DNA from: an uncultured Bacteroidales bacterium
Lineage (GTDB): Bacteria > Bacteroidota > Bacteroidia > Bacteroidales > G3-4614
Reading direction: 5' to 3'
Length of the DNA: 59,073 nt
NCBI GenBank assembly: GCA_949297125.1
Contig: CASFRS010000006.1
Coordinates: forward strand, 1-59,073
In this document: positions 46,429-55,604 of the stretch, piece after piece
Layout of the letters: each line of letters starts with the position of its first letter
Position numbering within the stretch: position 1 is the first letter of the stretch
Program-made: the position numbers and the translations under genes
The notes under the pieces: model-generated
Databases searched by the model: none
Seen by the model: the letters and a program-made list of their open reading frames with translations, nothing else
What the model was told of the DNA's origin: nothing

Positions 46429-48876
46429 TCAACCGACATTTTCCGTAACGCTTTCATTTTCCTTCCTTCCCCTGCTGCGATAAACGGCAAATAACGAGAG
46501 GACGAATATCGCCCCGATAGATGCATATGCCACGGCAGTGGTAACGTGAAGCGAATCGGGGTCGAACCTGAATACCACGGTATGCTCTCCGGCAGGAATC
46601 TGCAAACCGCGCAGCACGTAATTTACACGGACGTGCCGGACCTCTTCGCCGTCTACGGACACGTGCCATCCCCACGGGAAATAAATTTCCGAGAAGACCG
46701 CAAACCCTCCGTTTGCAGAAGAACTCCTGTAAACGAGGTTGTTCGGCTTGTACGACTCGAGATATATCGTATCGCCCGCAGCCGGTACGACCGCACCTTT
46801 CACAAACTCCTTGAAGTGGGTATCGATAACGGCGGTACGTTTTTCATCGAAATCGTCCAAAGCCGACATCTCCGCGTTTGCATCATCCACCCACAGGATA
46901 TCCGATACGAACCATGCATTTCCGGCAGCATCGGGATTGTCCACGGCCTTCGGTACGCCGTTTGCATCCGGCACAATCAGGTACTTGGTATTGAGCATGT
47001 TTATGACATGCTCGTTTTCCTTCAGCAACTGATACTTTATAAGGTCGTCGTAACGGCGCAGTTTGGCCGCACTGTAACCTCCCACCGACTTGTGATAATA
47101 CGATGTTACAGGGTCTTCATAAGTACTTACAGTCTTGTTCAGCACCCTGAAATTCGGGTCTTTATCCTGCAATATGGCAAGGTCGGCCGCAGAAGGCGGG
47201 AACGGGTTCTCGACGCGCCGCTTCTCCACGAAATTCCCGCTGTTCAGATAGCGTTTGTTCACCCCGTACATATCTATCAGCACCAGTACACCAAGCAACA
47301 CCACTGCCGACACGCCTTTCATTTTCCCGTAAACGAACAGCGCCATAACGGCAAAGGCTGCGGCAACGAACCAGAAAGTACGCCACGCATCGGACGAGAA
47401 TATCCCTTCCCTTACACGTGCAAGTTCATCGAAAATAAAGGAATAATCGGGATTGGCGGCTACGAACGCAGCCTCCTCCCTTGACAGGAACCCGAAAAAC
47501 CACGACGGGAAAAGCGCGAACAGCAGGGCCACCCCGGCTGTCAGGGCAAGAGGTATATACAGGCGGTATCTGTTTTTTGCAAGCAGGGACGGGGAGGCAA
47601 GAACCTCCTTAAGCCCCAGAACGGCAATAAGAGGGATACAGAACTCCGCCACCACAAGGATACTGGAAACCGTACGGAACTTATTGTATAACGGCACGTT
47701 ATTCACGAACCATTCGGTAAAAGGCAGGAAATTATGCCCCCACGACAACAGCAGAGTAATCACTATTGCCGCCAGTGAGGCCCATTTTATCGCCCCTTTT
47801 ACGACAAAACACCCTATAAAAAAGAGGAACATTACCACCGCTCCCGCATAAACCGGCCCTGCCGTAAAGGGCTGGTCTCCCCAGTAATGGTTCATCTGTC
47901 CCACATAAGGGCGCAACTGCGGGTCGGTATCGGCAACCGCCTTGCTGTCCTGGGCAATATATCCGGTCGCCCCCCCCTTGACATTGGGGACAAGCAGAGT
48001 CCAGCTCTCGCCTATTCCATAGCTCCACTGCGTAATATAATCAACGCTCAGCCCTCCGCTGTCCGTCCCTTCCGACTTGTCGCCGGGCGAGACCAGTTCG
48101 GATTTGCCGCGCATCGTCTCCTTTGCATACTCGTACGTATTGTAAATATTGGGCATATTGGCTGCAATAGCCAGTACGGCCGCAACTGCAAGGGCGCCTG
48201 TGGCTTTCCCGAAATTGCCCCACCTGGAGTTGCGCCATGCCTCTATTGCATAAGAAACCACAAGAGCCAATATGAAAAAGCCGAAATAATAACTCATCTG
48301 TATGTGGTTGGAACAGATTTGCAACATACCGAAAAATGCAGCAAGGGCCGCACCGGAAAGATACTTCCCGCGGTAAGCCAGAATAACCCCGGCAAGCGTC
48401 GGCGGGATATATGCAAGCGTGATGAACTTCCATATATGCCCGGCAGCTATTATAATAAAGAAATACGACGAGAAGGCATACGCCACACTGCCCAGAAGGG
48501 CAAGCTGCCACTTTACCTTCAGCACCGAAAGGAGGATGAAGAACCCGAGCATCATTATAAAGATATACGACACCGGGGTAGGAAGCCACAACGAATAGAC
48601 CCGTTCTATAACACGGATAATGTCGTTATTCCCGTACGAAGGGGAAATCTGGAAGTTCGGCATCCCCCCGAAAAGGGAATTTGTCCACCGCGTAGTCTCG
48701 CCCGTAGCCTCCTTGAAGGCTCTCCCCTCTTCGCCTATGGCAATACCCTGCTGCGTATCGCCCTGAAAAAGCACACGCCCTTCAAATATGTCGGGAGAAA
48801 AATAGATTACCGACAAAAAGAGCATAAACAATACGGAGATTATATAAGGGCTCCATGTTTTAAAAACAGAATTCAT
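46429..48876 (-). CDS. YfhO-family multispanning membrane protein
   Basis: The 815-residue protein has about 12 hydrophobic helices from residue 10 to 560 and ends with a soluble domain and a final helix. YfhO-type features are YFSPDIFEGRVLFQGDTQQGI at the N-terminus and the FSEIYFPWGWHVSVDGEEV region with the ending IPAGEHTVVFRFDP. Gram-positive relatives transfer sugars to teichoic acid; in Bacteroidetes the role is unknown, presumably a polyprenyl-linked glycosyltransferase. It lies between the Lol-type permease and znuA. Confidence 0.88.
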   Translation of the reverse strand: MNSVFKTWSPYIISVLFMLFLSVIYFSPDIFEGRVLFQGDTQQGIAIGEEGRAFKEATGETTRWTNSLFGGMPNFQISPSYGNNDIIRVIERVYSLWLPTPVSYIFIMMLGFFILLSVLKVKWQLALLGSVAYAFSSYFFIIIAAGHIWKFITLAYIPPTLAGVILAYRGKYLSGAALAAFFGMLQICSNHIQMSYYFGFFILALVVSYAIEAWRNSRWGNFGKATGALAVAAVLAIAANMPNIYNTYEYAKETMRGKSELVSPGDKSEGTDSGGLSVDYITQWSYGIGESWTLLVPNVKGGATGYIAQDSKAVADTDPQLRPYVGQMNHYWGDQPFTAGPVYAGAVVMFLFFIGCFVVKGAIKWASLAAIVITLLLSWGHNFLPFTEWFVNNVPLYNKFRTVSSILVVAEFCIPLIAVLGLKEVLASPSLLAKNRYRLYIPLALTAGVALLFALFPSWFFGFLSREEAAFVAANPDYSFIFDELARVREGIFSSDAWRTFWFVAAAFAVMALFVYGKMKGVSAVVLLGVLVLIDMYGVNKRYLNSGNFVEKRRVENPFPPSAADLAILQDKDPNFRVLNKTVSTYEDPVTSYYHKSVGGYSAAKLRRYDDLIKYQLLKENEHVINMLNTKYLIVPDANGVPKAVDNPDAAGNAWFVSDILWVDDANAEMSALDDFDEKRTAVIDTHFKEFVKGAVVPAAGDTIYLESYKPNNLVYRSSSANGGFAVFSEIYFPWGWHVSVDGEEVRHVRVNYVLRGLQIPAGEHTVVFRFDPDSLHVTTAVAYASIGAIFVLSLFAVYRSRGRKENESVTENVG

Positions 48877-48887
48877 ATATCTATTTA

Positions 48888-50123
48888 TTAATGGTTATTC
48901 AAACTCCATTCCTTAAGTTTCCTGCGCGAGAGGTAATGCACCGGATACCATGCGGCGGCAAACCCTATTGCAAGCGTGGCAGCCGCAACGGCCGCAACAT
49001 CGCCCCACATCACCTTTACCGGATAGGCTTCCACGATAAAGGAATCGCCCATCGACAGGAGGCCGAAATGCTCCTGCACGGACGAAAGTATCAGACCGGC
49101 CGCTACGCCCGTAACCGTTCCGGCCGCGGCAACCAGGAAACCTTCCGCGAGGAACACCCGTGATATAAGCGTACCGTCGGCGCCGAGGCTGTAAAACGTG
49201 CGGACATTCGGACGCTTGTCAATAATAAGCATGGAAACCGATGCGGCGATATTGAATGCCGCAATCATCATCACGAAAACGAGGATTGCAAACGTAATCC
49301 ACTTCTCTATCTTCATCATGGAAAATGCCTCGGCCTGCTGTTCAAAAAGGTCTTTCACGGCAAACCCGCCGCCGAGCAGAGCCGCGGCCTCGCTTTTGAC
49401 CCGTTCCATATCGGCCGTATCATCCAGCCGCAATTCCACCGATGTCGCTTCCGTAGTATAGTCGAACAGCGTCCGTGCCACGGAAATGGGGACATATACG
49501 AACTTATCGTCGTACTCCGGCTGGCTCACGGAGAAAACCCCCGTACAATACAGTTCTGCCCTGTTGAACGACGATGATGGGTTCAGCATGTTCACCCTTG
49601 CCATCCTGCGGGGGGCATAAAGCTCTACAGGTACGGAAAAGCCGCTTCCTACCTTGATGACATTCGCCACACCTACACCCAGCACCGTATACAGGGCCGA
49701 AGAGTCATTGAAAGCAAGGTATCCGTCGAGCAGGGTATTGCCTATACCGCTTACCGAAGCGTAATAATCCGGTACGCCCTTTACCGTTACCGGGGTCTGC
49801 CCCCCCTGTCCGACTGCAAGCGCGTTGTCCGAAACGACGGGGACGACAGCCGTTACCCCGTCGATAAAACGGAGGGAATCGACCGCAGGCGATGATGTAT
49901 CCAGAGTTTTCCCTGAAAGCGGAGTAATCTCAACCTGGGGGTCTATATCGGAATAAAGGGAAGTTATCAACTGGTTGAAACCGTTGTAAACGGACAATAC
50001 GCAAACCATGGCCATTGCCGAAACAGCCGCCCCGCATACGGCCACCCACGAAATTGCGTTGACCGCCGTATGCGACTTTTTGGAAAACAGATACCGGACT
50101 GCTATTTTAAGCGGAAGCCACAT
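48888..50123 (-). CDS. LolC/LolE-type FtsX-like permease
   Basis: The 411-residue protein has an N-terminal membrane helix (about residues 20-45, NAISWVAVCGAAVSAMAMVCVLSVYNG) and a large periplasmic domain. Three C-terminal helices (FAILVFVMMIAAFNIAASVSM; VFLAEGFLVAAAGTVTGVAAG; VAAVAAATLAIGFAAAWYPVH) follow. SLGADGTLISRVFLAEG fits the FtsX coupling helix. It resembles the LolCE lipoprotein-release permease. No LolD-type ATPase is adjacent. It begins 12 bases after rbfA. Confidence 0.88.
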   Translation of the reverse strand: MWLPLKIAVRYLFSKKSHTAVNAISWVAVCGAAVSAMAMVCVLSVYNGFNQLITSLYSDIDPQVEITPLSGKTLDTSSPAVDSLRFIDGVTAVVPVVSDNALAVGQGGQTPVTVKGVPDYYASVSGIGNTLLDGYLAFNDSSALYTVLGVGVANVIKVGSGFSVPVELYAPRRMARVNMLNPSSSFNRAELYCTGVFSVSQPEYDDKFVYVPISVARTLFDYTTEATSVELRLDDTADMERVKSEAAALLGGGFAVKDLFEQQAEAFSMMKIEKWITFAILVFVMMIAAFNIAASVSMLIIDKRPNVRTFYSLGADGTLISRVFLAEGFLVAAAGTVTGVAAGLILSSVQEHFGLLSMGDSFIVEAYPVKVMWGDVAAVAAATLAIGFAAAWYPVHYLSRRKLKEWSLNNH

Positions 50124-50135
50124 CCTCCCTGCAAC

Positions 50136-50471
50136 CTATTTGTTCAAAAGAGAATCGATATTGTCTATATAATCGAGCGAGTCGTCGATAAAGAACTGCA
50201 GTTCCGGGGTTTTCCGCAACTGGAACCTTACGCGCGAAGCAAGTTCAAAGCGAATGCTTTTGGCGTTCTTGCGGACAGACTCCAGAATTTCCGTCCCCCT
50301 TTCCGACGGGAATATGCTCAGATAAACACGGGCAATGCTCAGATCGGGGGTTACACGCACGACACTTACCGATACGAGCGTACCGTGCAGCTTCTGCGTT
50401 TCGCTCCTGAATATGTCGCCCAGCTCCTTTTGCAGCAGGCGGTTTATTTTACTCTGTCTGATAGATTCCAT
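50136..50471 (-). CDS. rbfA: Ribosome-binding factor A
   Basis: The 111-residue protein has the KH-type RbfA pattern: RQSKINRLLQKELGDIF, TLVSVSVVRVTPDLSIARVYLSIFP, and IRFELASRVRFQLRKTPELQFFIDDSLDY. It helps mature 16S rRNA in the small subunit, mainly in cold or stress. It is 9 bases after the O-methyltransferase gene. Confidence 0.95.
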   Translation of the reverse strand: MESIRQSKINRLLQKELGDIFRSETQKLHGTLVSVSVVRVTPDLSIARVYLSIFPSERGTEILESVRKNAKSIRFELASRVRFQLRKTPELQFFIDDSLDYIDNIDSLLNK

Positions 50472-50480
50472 AAGGCAAAA

Positions 50481-51116
50481 TCAATCTGTTTTTTTATATA
50501 TTAGGGTAATACCGTCGCGCGAAGGGAGGAAAACCTTCTCCACCCTTGTGTCGGCAGCTACCTTGTCGTTGAAACGTCTGAGCCCTTCGGTTTGCGGGTC
50601 ATGCTGCAGCGGGTCGAAAACCTTGCCGTCCCACAACGTATTGTCTGCCAGAATAAAGCCGCCGGGCTTCACAAGGTCGAAAACAATGTCGTAGTAACTG
50701 CAATACTCGCGCTTGTCGGCATCGATGAAAACCATATCGAATTCGCCGCCGAGCGTCGGGACGACCTTTTTCGCATCCCCTATCAAAAGGCGTATTCTGT
50801 CGCGATAGGGCGACTGCGAGAGATATAAGTTTATAAAATCTTCCAGTTCGTCGTTCTCCTCCACGGTATAAATCACCCCGCCCTCCGGCAGCGCCTCGGC
50901 GAAGCACTGGGCGGAATACCCCGTAAACGTACCGAGTTCGAGCATCCGTTGCGGCCGGATCATCCGGCACAGCATCTTCAATATGCGACCCTGCAAATGT
51001 CCGGACAACATGTGGGCCCGCGGCAATTTCACATTGGTGTCGCGGTTGAGACGGCAAAGCAGTTCGCTCTCCGAGTCGATATGCGAAAGAATATAAAGTT
51101 CCTCGTCGCGCCCCAT
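50481..51116 (-). CDS. Class I SAM-dependent O-methyltransferase
   Basis: The 211-residue protein is a catechol-O-methyltransferase-like enzyme. SAM-binding motif MLELGTFTGYSAQCFAEALPE is near residue 62, then VYTVEEND, and DMVFIDADKREYCSYYDIVFDLVKPGGFILADNTLW with metal ligands. Substrate unknown. It begins 10 bases after aroQ. Confidence 0.9.
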   Translation of the reverse strand: MGRDEELYILSHIDSESELLCRLNRDTNVKLPRAHMLSGHLQGRILKMLCRMIRPQRMLELGTFTGYSAQCFAEALPEGGVIYTVEENDELEDFINLYLSQSPYRDRIRLLIGDAKKVVPTLGGEFDMVFIDADKREYCSYYDIVFDLVKPGGFILADNTLWDGKVFDPLQHDPQTEGLRRFNDKVAADTRVEKVFLPSRDGITLIYKKTD

Positions 51117-51126
51117 ACAAGAACCG

Positions 51127-51558
51127 TTAACGGGAAAGGATATTCAACAATGCCTCGACCGCAAGGCGGTACGAATCAAGCCCGAAACCCGCTATACTCC
51201 CCTTGCAGGCGGCAGCCATGAACGAATGGCGGCGATACTCTTCGCGGGCCGCTACATTTGAAATATGGACTTCTACAACAGGCACGCGGATTCCGCGTAT
51301 CGCATCCGATATGGCTACGGACGTATGCGTATAAGCCCCCGCATTCAGCACGATACCGTCGGCCTTCCCGAAACCGTCTTCCTGTATGCGGTCAATCAAT
51401 GCCCCTTCGGAATTGGACTGGAAACAGGAGAACTCCACATCGGGGTATTGCGCCTTCAACTCCGCAAAATACGAATCGAAGTCCCTTTCGCCATAAATAT
51501 CCTTCTCGCGCCGGCCGAGCAGGTTCAGGTTCGGACCGTTTATAATAGAAATTTTCAT
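51127..51558 (-). CDS. aroQ: 3-dehydroquinate dehydratase, type II
   Basis: The 143-residue protein from ATG at 51558 opens KISIINGPNLNLLGRREKDIYG with the flexible catalytic loop and its Tyr. GIVLNAGAYTHTSVAISDAI and VEVHISNVAAREEYR follow. The in-frame extension upstream lies in the promoter and is rejected. It makes 3-dehydroshikimate. It is first in a leftward operon that ends with znuC. Confidence 0.96.
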   Translation of the reverse strand: MKISIINGPNLNLLGRREKDIYGERDFDSYFAELKAQYPDVEFSCFQSNSEGALIDRIQEDGFGKADGIVLNAGAYTHTSVAISDAIRGIRVPVVEVHISNVAAREEYRRHSFMAAACKGSIAGFGLDSYRLAVEALLNILSR

Positions 51559-51598
51559 GATAACAAGATTATAAAGCAAGCGGTAACACTCACGGCTG

Positions 51599-51630
51599 CA
51601 AATATAATGAAAGGAGGGGGCAGAGACAAA
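51599..51630 (-). promoter_or_regulatory. Promoter of the aroQ operon; copy 2 of the interspersed motif
   Basis: Minus strand: TTTG (51627-51630), 20-base spacer, TATATTTG (51599-51606); both boxes match. The spacer ends CCTCCTTTCAT, close to the parC copy. Upstream of the -33 box, CAAATtTATTTG and CAGT are also shared with the parC copy. Confidence 0.85.
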
Positions 51631-51801
51631 TTTATTTGGCCTGGCAGTGCCGAATCCGGCATCCGCCGCCTTGCAGCGAAGAGAGCGGAACAAATGGAAC
51701 GACGGACAATCCGCATGGCTGGAGAAACGGCAAAACGATACGGGCGAGGTTGGACGTGAAACTCTATTTATTAATTTTACGGCAGATTAAGCAAACCGGT
51801 C

Positions 51802-52707
51802 ATGGACAAAACGGCAAGGAACCTGAAACAGGAGTACATATCATATCTGAGGTTGGAATGCGGTCTCTCCGGGAACAGCATAACCGGGTACTGCGAGGAT
51901 CTGGACAAACTGGTAAAGTTTATTGGAGAGGAAAGCCTTACGGCAGAAAAACTGGAACACGCCGACATACTGCAATTCCTTTGCACGCTCCGCGATGTGG
52001 GAATACAGGCGAGGTCGCAAGCCCGCATATTGTCGGGGATAAAATCGTTCTACCGTTTCCTTATGGCCGAAGAATACATAAAGACCGACCCCACACGCAA
52101 CATCGAATCTCCGAAGACGGGACGCCACCTGCCCGAAGTCCTCACACTTGAAGAGGTAGACAGGCTCGCCGGTTCGTTCGATCTCTCCCTGCCGGAAGCG
52201 CGCAGGAACAAGGCCATAATAGAGGTCATGTACAGTTGCGGCCTGCGCGTATCGGAACTTGTAGGGCTTAAAATATCGGACATCTACCGCGATGAAGAGT
52301 TCATCGTAGTACGCGGAAAAGGCGACAAGCAGAGGATTGTCCCGATATCGCAGAGCGCACTCAAGGAGATAAGCCTCTACATGCACGACCGCAAACTCCT
52401 GCCCATAAAGAAGGGGGACGAAGACACGCTGTTCCTGAACCGGCGCGGAGGAAGGCTCAGCCGGGTAATGATATTCTACATAGTAAAAAAACAGTGCGAG
52501 GCATGCGGGATAGAAAAAAAGATAAGCCCGCACACCCTGCGCCACACGTTTGCCACACACCTGCTCGAAGGAGGGGCCAACCTGCGTGCAATCCAGCAGA
52601 TGCTGGGGCACGAAAGCATAACCACCACCGAAATATACGTACACCTCGACAAAGAGTTCCTGCGGCAGGAAATACTTTTGCACCACCCGCGCAACATCAG
52701 GCGTTGA
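51802..52707 (+). CDS. xerD: Tyrosine recombinase XerD
   Basis: The 301-residue protein has an N-terminal SAM-like domain (about 10-95) and a C-terminal catalytic domain. Active residues are visible: Arg in YSCGLRVSELVGL, Lys in RGKGDKQR, His-x-x-Arg in HTLRHTFATHL, His in LGHESITTTEIY, and Tyr in YVHLD. The length is that of the chromosomal-dimer resolvase. It is divergent from aroQ; TTGG, 18 bases, TAATTTTA at 51750-51779 may be its promoter. Confidence 0.95.
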   Translation: MDKTARNLKQEYISYLRLECGLSGNSITGYCEDLDKLVKFIGEESLTAEKLEHADILQFLCTLRDVGIQARSQARILSGIKSFYRFLMAEEYIKTDPTRNIESPKTGRHLPEVLTLEEVDRLAGSFDLSLPEARRNKAIIEVMYSCGLRVSELVGLKISDIYRDEEFIVVRGKGDKQRIVPISQSALKEISLYMHDRKLLPIKKGDEDTLFLNRRGGRLSRVMIFYIVKKQCEACGIEKKISPHTLRHTFATHLLEGGANLRAIQQMLGHESITTTEIYVHLDKEFLRQEILLHHPRNIRR

Positions 52708-52880
52708 AACAGCGTTATGGGAAAAGACAAAAATTCCCTGTCCCGCCAAAAATGCAGGACAAATTGGCAAGGTCGAGATTATAAAATATCTTAATAGAGT
52801 ACCCGATTTATTAAAAAGAAGTATATTTGTGCTGAAGGCTTGATTTTTATGGCCGCAAATGCTAAATTTACCGATGATTA

Positions 52881-52913
52881 TGTGCAACGGAATTAAAATT
52901 AGTATTATTTTTG
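52881..52913 (+). promoter_or_regulatory. Promoter of the TPR lipoprotein gene
   Basis: TGTG (52881-52884), 21-base spacer, TATTTTTG (52906-52913). The -7 box is full, the -33 box is one base off. The start codon is at 52970. Confidence 0.6.
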
Positions 52914-52969
52914 CAATTCAGTAGAGACAAAAGGAAAAAGAACTAACAACCCAAAAAAATAACTCAATT

Positions 52970-54652
52970 ATGAACAAAAAACTTTATTTACCCTTATTGC
53001 TCACGCTGGTAGTGGCAATAGTAGCGGGATGTAAAAAAATGGGGGCTTTGTCATCCGAGAACTTCACGGTCAACCCCAATCCGCTGGAAGTGGTTGCCGG
53101 TAAAGTAAACGCTACGATAACAGGCGTATTCCCGGAGAAATACTTCAACAAGAAAGTAACCGTAACAGTTACGCCGTACCTTGTTTACGAATCGGGCGAA
53201 ACTGCAGGTACTCCGTACGTATATCAGGGCGAGAAGGTAACAGGCAACAACCAGTCCATTTCGTACAAACTGGGCGGGACCGTAACCATGCCGGTATCTT
53301 TCGACTACACCCCCGAGATGAAGAAAAGCGAACTCTACCTCGCATTCACGGTTCAGAGCAAGAAGAAAAGCTACGACCTGCCGAGAGTGAAAGTAGCCGA
53401 CGGCATCATCTCCACATCGGAACTCGCAAGCGCAGAGAAAGTTAAACCCGCAATAGCAGCCGATGCATTCCAGAGAATAATAAACGAGACCCGCGATGCC
53501 GACATAATGTTCCTCATACAGCAGGCCAACATCCGTTCCAACCAGCTCAAGAGCGAAGAGATGCAGGCTCTGAACGACGACATCAATGCAACCAAGGACA
53601 ACCCCAAGAAAGAACTCAAAGGGATAGAAATATCGTCGTACGCGTCGCCTGACGGCGGTTACGACCTCAACTACAAACTTGCAGGCAACCGCGAAAAGAA
53701 CACGATGGAATACCTGAACAAACAGCTCAAGAAATCGGAAATAACAACCGATGTTACAGGCAAGTTCACCGCACAAGACTGGGAAGGTCTCAAGACTCTG
53801 GTTTCCAAATCGAGCATACAGGACAAAGACCTTATCCTCCGCGTTCTTTCAATGTACAGCGACCCCGCACAGCGCGAACAGGAGTTGAAGAACATGTCCA
53901 GCACATTTGAAGTACTGGCAGAGGAAATACTCCCGCAGTTGCGTTATTCGAGAATAACCGCAAGCATCGACCTCATAGGCAAATCGGACGAAGAGATAAC
54001 CAAGCTGGCCAACAGCACTCCCGATTCGCTCACGGTGGAAGAACTCCTCTATGCAGCAACCCTCACCGAGGACAAGGGAAAACAGCTTGAAATATACGTA
54101 AAGGCAACCGAACTCTTCCCCGATGACTTCCGCGGTTACAACAACGCAGGTATGGTATGCTACGAAACCGGAAAATACAGCGAAGCAGCAGAATGGTTCA
54201 ACAAGGCAGCCAAGGTAAATGCCAACGCAGCACAGGTACAGATGAACCAGGGCCTCATCGCTCTCAAGGATAACGACCAGGAGAAAGCAGCCCAGTACTT
54301 CGGGAATGCAGCAACGCTTGACGAGACAAAAGAAGCTACCGGCGTATTGTACCTCAAACAAGGCGAATACCAGAAAGCAGTGAAAGCTTTCGGCGATGTC
54401 AAGAGCAACAACGCAGCATTGGCCCAGATTCTTGTAAAAGACTACGCCAAAGCACAGAAGACCCTTGACGGTGTAGCTTCGCCCGACGCAACCACGTACT
54501 ATCTCAAGGCTGTAGTTGCAGCACGTACCAACAACGGCAGCGCCGTAACGAGCAACCTCAGCAAATCGATAGAAATGGATGCTTCGATGAAAGACGCAGC
54601 AGCAAAAGACCTCGAATTTGCAAATTACGACCTCTCCGGCATAGCCAAATAA
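52970..54652 (+). CDS. TPR lipoprotein with OmpA-like segment
   Basis: The 560-residue protein has a lipobox ending Cys21 (AIVAGC). After an N-terminal beta-rich region, a segment near residues 222-262 (IEISSYASPDGGYDLNYKLAGNREKNTMEYL) resembles the OmpA C-terminal peptidoglycan-binding fold. TPR-type helices follow from about 350 to 545, such as FRGYNNAGMVCYETGKYSEAAEWFNKAAKV. It probably sits on the outer membrane facing the periplasm and contacts the cell wall or other proteins. It is a single-gene unit with promoter and terminator. Codon use here is clearly regular and biased toward single codons, as in abundant proteins. Confidence 0.85.
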   Translation: MNKKLYLPLLLTLVVAIVAGCKKMGALSSENFTVNPNPLEVVAGKVNATITGVFPEKYFNKKVTVTVTPYLVYESGETAGTPYVYQGEKVTGNNQSISYKLGGTVTMPVSFDYTPEMKKSELYLAFTVQSKKKSYDLPRVKVADGIISTSELASAEKVKPAIAADAFQRIINETRDADIMFLIQQANIRSNQLKSEEMQALNDDINATKDNPKKELKGIEISSYASPDGGYDLNYKLAGNREKNTMEYLNKQLKKSEITTDVTGKFTAQDWEGLKTLVSKSSIQDKDLILRVLSMYSDPAQREQELKNMSSTFEVLAEEILPQLRYSRITASIDLIGKSDEEITKLANSTPDSLTVEELLYAATLTEDKGKQLEIYVKATELFPDDFRGYNNAGMVCYETGKYSEAAEWFNKAAKVNANAAQVQMNQGLIALKDNDQEKAAQYFGNAATLDETKEATGVLYLKQGEYQKAVKAFGDVKSNNAALAQILVKDYAKAQKTLDGVASPDATTYYLKAVVAARTNNGSAVTSNLSKSIEMDASMKDAAAKDLEFANYDLSGIAK

Positions 54653-54677
54653 AAGAGACCGTAAAAGACCGATATGG

Positions 54678-54714
54678 AAAAAGGGTCTGACTTGAAAGAA
54701 GTCAGACCCTTTTT
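54678..54714 (+). terminator. Terminator after the TPR lipoprotein gene
   Basis: AAAAAGGGTCTGACTT pairs with AAGTCAGACCCTTTTT around a 5-base loop, ending in a T5 run, about 25 bases past the stop. Confidence 0.9.
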
Positions 54715-54843
54715 GTTGTCCGTGCTTTTTCTGAAAATATGAGGGACGGATTTTAAAAACACGCCTGCCGCCGTAGATACCTTCCCCAAAGACGAGTCGG
54801 CCGCAACATATCCGTACAAGTGCCGCGGCACGGTATCTACACG

Positions 54844-55074
54844 CTACTTCACATCAACATCTTCGCATTTCTTCTTCACCCACAGGGCAAAATGAAACGC
54901 GCAACCGAATACCAGGCCCACAGCCGCAACTATTCCAAACAATAAGAGCAGCGCGGAGTTAGAGTCGATAAGCTGCAAGGCGGAATCGATACTGTCGTCT
55001 ACAAAACAAAGAATCAACAGAATTGCAGTGAAAGCCATGGCGCACCCGGCAAAAAAACCTTTGAGGAAATTCAT
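54844..55074 (-). CDS. Small two-helix membrane protein
   Basis: About 76 residues from ATG at 55074 (MNFLKGFFAGCAMAFTAILLILCF). Two hydrophobic helices flank DDSIDSALQLIDSNSALL; the second (LLLLFGIVAAVGLVFGCAFHFALW) is followed by a charged tail KKKCEDVDVK. No family is recognised. It is a single-gene unit on the minus strand, with a -7 box at 55313-55320. Confidence 0.65.
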   Translation of the reverse strand: MNFLKGFFAGCAMAFTAILLILCFVDDSIDSALQLIDSNSALLLLFGIVAAVGLVFGCAFHFALWVKKKCEDVDVK

Positions 55075-55312
55075 ATCTGCTAAGGAAACGCTCCGCAGGC
55101 AGCCTTGTGGAGTATGACAATGTTCTATTAATCCAGAGAAAGCGGACTGCCACCCATGCACCTCAGTAAGCATCGCCAAACACTTGTAAACACACACGGA
55201 ATAACAGTCCACTATATATGAACAGTCCCGTGCCCCGTGTTTACTTTTTGAAGATTGGCGATTTCACTAAGCGTGAGGCACTTTCTCAACAATAATATGT
55301 CATATTTCGATG

Positions 55313-55320
55313 CAAAGTTA
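55313..55320 (-). promoter_or_regulatory. Possible -7 box of the small membrane gene
   Basis: Minus strand: TAACTTTG fits TAnnTTTG. No TTTG is found at the -33 position. The gap 55075-55513 holds nothing else clear. Confidence 0.4.
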
Positions 55321-55513
55321 CATAAAATTCGCAATTTACGCATTATGGCCGCCTCGGCATGGGAATAATTAACAATAAACCAGGCCGGCATGAAGAGGGA
55401 ATATGGCATCGGTATCAGGGCACGGATAATTATCCAGCGCATACCAAAGAAACACAAACAATTCATTTACAACGCCCTGCCGACGGTACGGCAAATACAG
55501 TACCGCTGTTGGC

Positions 55514-55545
55514 AAAAAAGCGGATTCAATTTTCATTGAATCCGC
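55514..55545 (-). terminator. Terminator of the NRPS gene
   Basis: Minus strand: an 11-bp stem GCGGATTCAAT/ATTGAATCCGC with a 4-base loop and a T6 run, about 60 bases past the NRPS stop at 55605. It isolates the NRPS from the small membrane gene. Confidence 0.9.
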
Positions 55546-55604
55546 CGCAATTATATGCTCCCTTATCTGCCTCGCCGCGGATGGGATACGCAAAAAAGGG
55601 GGGC

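Noticed and set aside
51559..51693. N-terminal extension of aroQ
   Set aside because: It translates the promoter region. The ATG at 51558 matches the family start.
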